A program made the translations under genes and the position numbers. The notes beneath the pieces were generated by a model that was not told where the DNA came from, searched no databases, and was given only the letters and a program-made list of their open reading frames with translations. Below are positions 57,583 through 64,000 of a DNA stretch of 64,000 bases, piece by piece. Positions within the stretch are counted from its first letter, which is position 1; every line of letters starts with the position of its first letter. Source of the DNA: Aplectana chamaeleonis (taxonomy: Eukaryota > Nematoda > Chromadorea > Rhabditida > Cosmocercidae); contig JAPDOI010000170.1 of the NCBI GenBank assembly GCA_029168955.1, forward strand, positions 1,198,001-1,262,000, in the 5' to 3' direction.

Positions 57583-58636
57583 TCGTTGAAGTCACCGCTG
57601 CCAGGGCTGGACACGCGTCCCGGAATGGCGAATCTGCGATCGCACACTGAAAGAGGCCTTAGGCAACCGCTTCTGAAAAAAGAAATTGGCGGCTTTTTCA
57701 TTTTGTAAGCAGAATATTCAGACATCAAAGTGCAGGATTTGAACCTCGCATATCAGTTTTCCCACAATCGCGGATGTTCGTTTGCTTTTGAAAAGGGGTA
57801 TAGATAAAGATGCAGGGCATCAATTTTTTTCAGTAATATCGGTGTTCTTTTAGGATTAGTTAGGCATTAATAATTAGTCAGATAATGTTCGAAAGGATTC
57901 ACCACTGATCCCACTGCATCATAATAATTGTCCAAATCCATCTCAGGTGTGAAAATCCGTTCATACTCTTGTTTGTGATGAATTGTACTGTGTGACAGAT
58001 CCCATGACTGCTTATGAGCTTTAATTGATAGCACATCTCAGTTTTTGTCGTGTAAATGTGCAATACATGATTTACATATTTTTCTTGTATATTCAATTTG
58101 ATTTGTGATCTTCATGTAACCAATGAACATTTGTGGTGTCGATTTATGCAAATACAAATACATTTCGAAAATATTTTGTACAATGAGAAGATAGCGGGGC
58201 TTTCTCAGAACAAGCACCGATACAGTTTCGTGAGAATATTTGCAATTATGGAGTGTCTAATGTTCGTGGATGTCCGCACCCACGGAAATAAGTCTAGATG
58301 AAGACGAATGTGGGATGAAATGGCTGTTATATACGAAAACCACTAGCAGGGGAAGTGTTTATGACGGTAAACGCATCTGCGAAAACGACTTGTATTGCTA
58401 GTATCTCTTGGGCCTCTATAGAAAAACTGCGCAGTATCCCACCCCGAGCTGCAGGTTCCAAGAAGTTACAAGCTTAAAGCGGTTGTTTTTTGTACTTTTT
58501 CACCTTCCGAACCAGCAGTAATCTTTCGAAAATCTGGAAGCAGACCTCATAATCGTGTTTAGCGCCCAGAATAGCCCCCTGGACAAAGTTTGGCTGAACG
58601 CCAATTCTTCGAACTTTGTACAGGGTCACAATGCTT
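57583..58636. other. hAT-like end and anonymous sequence, no gene seen
   Basis: CAGGGCTGGACACGCGTCCC at about 57602 resembles the ends of the hAT at 26535-28416, but I see no partner end or target duplication. 58510-58600 is an inverted copy of the repeat at 9930-9995. The rest is AT-rich and non-coding. Confidence 0.4.
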
Positions 58637-58960
58637 ATACAATGGAGGCTGCAAGATTTATTGAAAGTTTCAAAAGATTCAAAAGTCTTCAAAAGTGAAA
58701 CTTTCCAAAATTATGAAACTTCTTCACAGGTGAGCTTTCGGCGCTTAGCGCCTTCTTCGAACCTGAAATACAAGCATTATCATGAGATGGCGTTTGGCAT
58801 ATAGAATCGCCGCAAAACTGGCCTGAACAGCTGGCCTAAAGGCCTGGCCACCAAGTAAGGTTACGATTCTTATTCTTAGAATGTTCTTTTATACGTCATA
58901 ATGCGCAGTCATCTCTTATCATGCAATAACGCTACCTTACCCTTTGGAGAATCATCGCAG

Positions 58961-59272
58961 TTACGCAATAAGTTGAAAAACATCACGTAACCCTTCCCTG
59001 TTGTTGATTTCAGGTGATATGCGCCTTATCTCTAGCGCTCCCAAGATTTTCCTTTCTGTCTGATTATTGACTGGCCTATGCAGCACTGTAATGATAAGCT
59101 GTGGAGGGGCCTCCTGCGCGTGCTTCAAAGTTCTATGCTTAGAGAAACCGTTATTTGGGTAATATGCCGGATTTCTTAACGCTCTTCTGTGTTCGTCCAA
59201 ACGTTTGAAGAGGGGCCTCCTAGTTTCTCCTACGTACTTCTCTCCACAACTCTCACATTCATTCACACTCAC
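58961..59272 (-). pseudogene. Penelope-like GIY-YIG endonuclease, C-terminal part, left copy
   Basis: The minus strand reads NECESCGEKYVGETRRPLFK, then RLDEHRRALRNPAYYPNN. It continues to the conserved H and E positions (SKHRTLKHAQEA, NQTERKILGALEIRRISPEI) and ends DVFQLIA. The YVGET-R and R..EH pieces of the GIY-YIG nuclease are present, while the GIY strand and the RT are cut away at the palindrome centre. Confidence 0.8.
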
Positions 59273-59561
59273 ATATTGAGAGAAGTACGTAGGAGAAACT
59301 AGGACGCCCCTCTTCGAACGTTTAGACGAACACAGAAGAGCGTTAAGAAATCCGGCCTCTTACCCAAATAACGGTTTCTCTAAGCATAGAACTTTGAAGC
59401 ACGCGCAGGAGGCCCCTCCACAGCTTATCATTACAGTGTTGCATAGGTCAGTCAATAATCAGACAGAAAGGAAAATCTTAGAAGCGCTAGAGATAAGGCG
59501 CATGTTACCTGAAATCAACAACAGGGAAGAGTTACGTGATGTTTTTCAACTTATTGCGTAA
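59273..59561 (+). pseudogene. Penelope-like GIY-YIG endonuclease, C-terminal part, right copy
   Basis: Plus strand mirror of the left copy: EKYVGETRTPLFERLDEH, then ASYPNNGFSKHRTLKHAQ, ALEIRRMLPEINNREELR and DVFQLIA with a TAA stop. It differs from the left copy at several residues (T for R, E for K, ML for IS), so the two arms have had time to diverge. Confidence 0.8.
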
Positions 59562-60029
59562 CTGCGACGATTCTCCAAGGGGTAAGGTAGTGTGATTGCA
59601 TGATAAGAGATCAATGCGCATCATGACGTATAAAAGAACATTCTAAGAATAAGAATCGCAACGACCTTACTTGGTGGCCAGGCCTTTAGGCCAGCTGTAC
59701 AGGCCAGTTTTGCGGCGATTCTATATGCCAAACGCCATCTTATGCTAATGCTTGTGTTTCAGGTTCGAAGAAGGCGCTAAGCGCCGAAAGCGCACCTGGG
59801 AAGAAGTTTCATAATTTTGGAAAGTTTCACTTTTGGAGTCTTTTGAAACTTTCAATAAATTTTGCAGCCTCCATTGTACAATCATTGTAAATCATCATGA
59901 GGCTCAGGGATAGCACGATTCTGCCTTTTGTACAGAGTGATGACGTTTTGGGCTTGTATGAATTGTTTGTTAACCGTGTCTTCTAGCAGTTTTGGGATTA
60001 TATATGCGTTCAAATTTTGTTTTCAGATT

Positions 60030-60420
60030 TGACTTAAAACTTTCTCTTCGGGGTTATTCGGTGTGCTTATCACGAATTTGAGGTTTATTTGTCAATTTTT
60101 CAACGTTTTTGACTGAATTCGTTCAAAGTCTCCGATAGGAGTGAATTTCTGGGGCAAAACGCGACTTTTGACGATTTCCGGAACGCTACGATAAAAATGA
60201 CTCAAAATCTTTCTCTAGGGGTTATTTGGAATGCTCAATACAAATCTGAAGCCCGTTTATCGATTTTCGACAGCTCACGGTAGATTACGGTGAGTATGCC
60301 GTAGTTCGGCCGAAGTCCCAGAATTGACTCACAATTTCTATGCTGAGTTTATTCGGGGTGCTGAATACGACTTGAATATCCATCTGTGAATTTTGAAATG
60401 CTAAGGTAGGTTTTGCCCTT
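60030..60420. repeat. Tandem units of the AATAACCCC family (inverted orientation)
   Basis: Three diverged units, each with a string like CTTTCTCTWSGGGTTATTYGG, a GTGCT/TGCTCA step, then CACGAATTTGA or CAAATCTGAAG. Spacing is about 150-170 bp. Same family as 3440-3690. Non-coding. Confidence 0.55.
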
Positions 60421-61496
60421 TAAATAACATTGTACCTACCGTAACCCACAGTAAACCTAAGAATTTCGGAAACTGGAACCCAAATTCGTTTCCCTACTTA
60501 CAAGTTGTGAGCAAAATCCGAGAGTTTTTTTCTATCATCCAAAAAAAAATGTCTGATGGCCTTTTCGCGAAGCTTGAAGAACGCTTACAATTTCTTGTAA
60601 CCAGCAGCGCGGGGTGGGATACTGCGCAGCTTTACTATTGAGGCGCAAGAGATTAAAAATACTAGTCGTTTTCGCTGATGCGTTTACCACTAACAGCACT
60701 TTCCTTGTAAGCAGTACTGAGCTGGAGTGGAAACAGGAGTCCCAGCACCGATGGCTGCCCACACACCGAAAAGAAATCGAAACGGATCAGGTTCCCACTC
60801 TCAGTCAGTTGATTTCTGGTGGGTTCGTGCTTACATCGCGACTCCTGCTTCGCGCTGTGCGCACCAACTCTATCTTGCACTGGTGGGATCCAATAACAGC
60901 ACAGTAGCTACGCTTTCAATTACACTGTGTACCTCATCGAGTTGAGAGCTTCTTTTCATAGGAGCACGTTCTCCTATTGCAGGAAGACGTGCTGCTGTGA
61001 TGCCAACGTGAAGAGTCACCGATTTCGTTCATTGTGGCACGTGATGCTGCAAAAGAGACCTCCAACTAGACGAGGTGCTCGAGTTGAACGCGTTTTGTGC
61101 ACGAATTGGACCTGGTAAGTTGTTTCTCGTGGTTTTCATCCGTGTTATACAATAAGGACAATGTTATGCATAGAAATAAATGAACGATATGGTTTGCTGC
61201 GAAGCAAAACGGAGGTCTTGATTGGAAGTAACATCAATTTATCGTTTTGCTACAGGATGTGATTGTTATTATTATTGGAGGAGGAGAGCAATGAGGTGAT
61301 GAGTCGCATGTAGTCGCCGCTACAGGTCTGTTGGATATCATATTCGAGGGTTCGATGATACTTGCGTTTATACTCTTCGGCGATGTCATATAGATCGATC
61401 TAAAACAAAGAAAATTCTCGAATCCACTTTCTTATACGATGATGCACAGGAGGCCGAAATCCGGAAAATCTGTTGAAGGCAGCATACACGCTTGGA
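60421..61496. other. Possible short exons, otherwise no gene seen
   Basis: An ATG at 60549 opens MSDGLFAKLEERLQFLV and stops at 60639. A second open stretch (MAAHTPKRNRNGSG near 60751) and a third (61000-61117, ending at an ACCTG|GTAAGT donor) could be exons of one gene. I could not join them in frame and recognise no family. Treat as unsupported. Confidence 0.2.
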
Positions 61497-62049
61497 AACA
61501 TGGTCGAGATGTCAGCATAAATAGGCCTGCACGGCCCCTACCATGTCGTGAACGACGTTTGAAGCGCTGAAAACCATCCAGGATGACAATATTCGACCAT
61601 CCCTGTCTCGCACGCCCGTATTTTCACACCCCTTCGAGTAACAGAATGAAAAGTTAAACTTGAGAAAACATGTGATAGTTTAGAGAGATAGCACTATCAA
61701 AAGGGAGTGCACGAGAGAAACAGCTCGATTTACTTGAGTAAAACATGTCTGCATACCAATAAACTCTCGTCGACTTTTGAGAATGCCGCTCTACTCCGTC
61801 TGGCTTTTGAAAATGGAGGATTTCTTCGGGTAAATCGAGCTGTTTCTCTCGTGCACTCCCTTTTGATAGTGCTGTCACCCCTGAAGCTTAACTTTTCATT
61901 CTGTTACTCGAAGGGGTGTGAAAATGCGGGCGTGAGAGACGTGATTGCTCATATTATGTCCTTCTGGATGATTTTCAGCGCTTGAAACGTCGTTGACGAC
62001 ATGGTAGGGGCCGTGCGGGCCTATTTATGCTGATATCTCGACCATGTTT
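61497..62049. mobile_element. 553-bp palindrome
   Basis: Starts AAACATGGTCGAGATGTCAG and ends with the inverted form GATATCTCGACCATGTTT. The arms of about 230 bp include CGAGAGAAACAGCTCGATTT and CACCCCTTCGAGTAACAGAA, and the centre is near 61770. Arms differ at scattered sites. Non-coding foldback element. GAAGGCAGCATACACGCT, just left of it, resembles AAAGGCAGCAGACACGCT at about 63803. Confidence 0.75.
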
Positions 62050-62675
62050 GCTCTGGTTGCGTTTTCGAAGAAGAATCCTCTCAGTGAATGTGAATTACAC
62101 TCTCGGCGTCGCAGGTGAATCCTCGGAGCTGTATCCGATATTGGGGGGGGGGTCGAAAAAAATTGCATCACGCCAAACTTTCACCCACCCAGGGGTTCCA
62201 AACCCCTTGAGAAATTCAGAGTTCGTTCTGCACACATATTTGAATTCATAAGATTCCCGGATACCGAATGTGTGGCCAAAAATCTGAGAGCGGCGTCCTT
62301 TACCACTCCATTATCGGATACATTTCCGAATCCTAATGTTCCGTGAAATATTGTCAGGTGATATTCACGGTAGGGTTTGGGGCATTCTTTAGAGCTTTGG
62401 CATTTCGGAGTTTTCCAGGAGCGAGCGGTATTTCTTTTCTGAACATCGCTATCAGTAGTTATATTTCGCCATGATCGACGCTCGCAACTGGTTGTCGATC
62501 AAAATAGGGAATTCTATAGAAAGGCTCCGGAGTTTATGTAAATTATGAGCGGAGGGTAGGAGCGGCTCGATCCCTCACTTTGTGCAATGTCTTGCATGTA
62601 CTGTGTCTCATGTTCTTCCTTCAGCCTTGTTGGTCGGACCGAGGTCTAAAAATCCTATATGTGTCAATTGTCCAG
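62050..62675. other. No gene seen
   Basis: Anonymous sequence with a G run at 62143. No convincing frame or repeat. Confidence 0.4.
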
Positions 62676-63163
62676 TTTAAAGGCAGTGTTCACGATGATA
62701 AAAGTTTTCGAAATTCTACTAGGATTGGGTAGTGGAGAGACACTCTGTAACGTTAACGTCGAAAGAACGCATGAAAACGAGCCAGGAAGAGCCCCAAAAG
62801 TGCCCGAAGTTGCAACTTCGAGCGCATTGAAAACCCCAAAAGCGCATCACAAACCCCACCGACGTGAACAAATGAATGCTCGAGATCGTGAGATGAGCGA
62901 TGATTTTCAATCATTAGCCCCGTTCATTCTCAGCTTCTCTCTTTACTCAGGTCAGCTCGCATAGATCGGCTGCAAAAGACGGAAGTTACAAGCCTCGGAC
63001 AACTCGTCCACCATGCTTCCATAGCTCAATCTTTGAGGGACCATACCTGCGTTCACAGAAGGTCTTGTATGGTTTCAGAGACACCATTGGAATCAGCATG
63101 GGGCCGTTTACAAGATAGGCGGAATAACAGAAAAACGATTTTCATCGTGAACACTGCCTTTAA
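62676..63163. mobile_element. 488-bp TIR element, TTTAAAGGCAGTGTTCACG ends
   Basis: The ends TTTAAAGGCAGTGTTCACG and, inverted, TTAAAGGCAGTGTTCACGATGA match over at least 21 bp. The interior (GACGGAAGTTACAAGCCTCG, GACAACTCGTCCACCATGC, ACACCATTGGAATCAGCATG) matches the arms of the 944-bp palindrome at 15356-16299. A non-autonomous member of the same family. Confidence 0.75.
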
Positions 63164-64000
63164 GACAGCATCTAGGAATGTAATGTTAGCATTTTTTTCG
63201 AGTTTGAACTTCGTTCAAAGTTTTCATGAATAGATTTTTGAAGAAGAACGCATGGTGTTCTCGTGGTTGCCATCCGCCTAGCAGCTCTTTCCTAATCCGC
63301 TAATCGTCTTTGACGGCTTCCTTTGCTTACGTCGTTTATCCGCCACCGCTGTTGCCACTTATTACGGTCAATTGTTGAACAATTGCCCAAACAAAGGCTG
63401 ATTCTCGCGCTTACAAAAACCAGGCCACTTTTCGCAGATCCACCGAACGACTCCTCATACATGGAAATACAGTGGGCTTCCTTCATATGATATAATTCAT
63501 ATCCATACCCTTTGCATCGGTTTAATCAATCTACTGGTGTGTGACAGCGGGAGGAAGTGAACGTTAGACTTACGCTTGAATCCTCTAGTTTTGTGGTCAG
63601 CACCCCGAAGAAGGCATACTACTTTAAAAAGGTTGGGCAAAAAAAAGGGCAAACCGTTACGGCCTGAAAAAGTTGATTGCGCCCTGGGTGGGAACGAAAA
63701 TCCGGCTTTTTCGGCAAAGTCAGTTTTGCCTCGTTGGTTTGTGTCCCTCTAGCGCACTTTAACTCAGCATCCGAGGCGGGCTCAGCGTTCTCAGTGCATT
63801 AAAGGCAGCAGACACGCTCAAAAATGGTATCGATTTTATGACATAAATCAAAGGTTTGGAGCTGGTTGTATTGGGAATTGACGAAAAAACGGACGAAAAC
63901 TGTGTGCAAATAGAGGAATCACGGTTATTCTGTTACCAAGTGAAAGTGGACGAGTTTTACGGCGCGCGGTTGAAACAGCGAATATTAGCAACAAAACGGT
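63164..64000. other. No gene seen; start of another AAAGGCA-type element
   Basis: Anonymous sequence. ATTAAAGGCAGCAGACACGC at about 63799 looks like the left end of another element of the AAAGGCA group, which would run past the window edge. Confidence 0.35.

Larger units (their letters stand above)
58637..59880. mobile_element. Head-to-head palindrome of two Penelope-like 3' ends
   Basis: About 1244 bp. The two halves are inverted copies meeting near 59275 and starting from ACAATGGAGGCTGCA at both outer ends. Each half encodes the same GIY-YIG C-terminus reading outward, and each carries a hairpin GAAGAAGGCGCTAAGCGCCG followed by AAAGC in its tail (58745-58765 and 59765-59790). Both are cut at the same internal point. 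The halves differ at scattered sites. Penelope-like elements are known to leave 5'-truncated copies in inverted arrangement. Confidence 0.82.

Noticed and set aside
57725..57775. tRNA B-box-like GGTTCAAATCC on the minus strand
   Set aside because: The flanking bases do not form a T-stem and there is no acceptor stem or A-box at the right distance.
58637..59880. Palindrome as an assembly fold-over artefact
   Set aside because: The arms differ at scattered bases and at several codons of the endonuclease, which a mirrored read would not show.

Overview
The window looks like nuclear DNA of a nematode, most likely a rhabditid or strongylid. The evidence is one clear host gene with short introns (49 to 65 bases where nothing has inserted) and TTTCAG-type acceptors, plus an unusual density of metazoan transposons. 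It carries no bacterial-style operons, no CRISPR array and no recognisable rRNA or tRNA. The species call is inference.

Host genes are few. The best is an acyl-CoA thioesterase of the ACOT8/TesB (double hotdog) family on the + strand. I rebuilt it as ten in-frame exons between 47028 and 53323, with Asp, Ser and Gln at the family's catalytic positions. Its first coding exon is not visible. Its large introns hold a piggyBac-like MITE (47776-48340), a 59-bp tandem duplication and a decayed mariner (51739-53033). Between 21521 and 23382 lie four linked exons of an unrecognised gene and a small three-exon HMG-box-like gene (110 aa).

Layout. 0-11.5 kb: edge of a LINE, foldback repeats, a Penelope-like element (3929-5314, RT plus GIY-YIG), a decayed minus-strand LINE (6.0-9.4 kb) and a minus-strand RTE-like fragment. 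11.6-21.1 kb: an old copy of LINE family D interrupted by two MITEs, a 944-bp palindrome, and a CR1-like LINE with a TATA tail. 21.2-24.7 kb: host exons. 24.7-37.3 kb: a nested stack in which a repeat-borne conserved ORF was split by a minus-strand gypsy-like LTR element (24944-36565, TSD CGATT). That element was itself hit by a Harbinger-type MITE in one LTR, a hAT in the integrase region, and a LINE of family B in gag. The LINE then received another hAT, a foldback MITE and a CR1-like 3' end with a 162-bp TA tract. 37.5-46.8 kb: a second family B LINE (39902-46830, TSD GACTATCGAACT) interrupted by a nearly intact family D LINE (42884-46342, TSD ATCACTTGCTAT). 47.0-53.3 kb: the thioesterase gene. 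53.3-64 kb: foldback and TIR elements, including a head-to-head palindrome of two Penelope-like 3' ends (58.6-59.9 kb).

LINE families B, C and D share one architecture: an N-terminal NPGP (2A-like) motif, then a PHD-like zinc finger, APE endonuclease, reverse transcriptase and a C-terminal zinc knuckle. B and D end in an AAG microsatellite tail. No new multi-gene system was found. The most notable signals are the insertion order fixed by target-site duplications, the 2A-like motifs, the inverted Penelope dimer and several non-autonomous families that recur inside the window.
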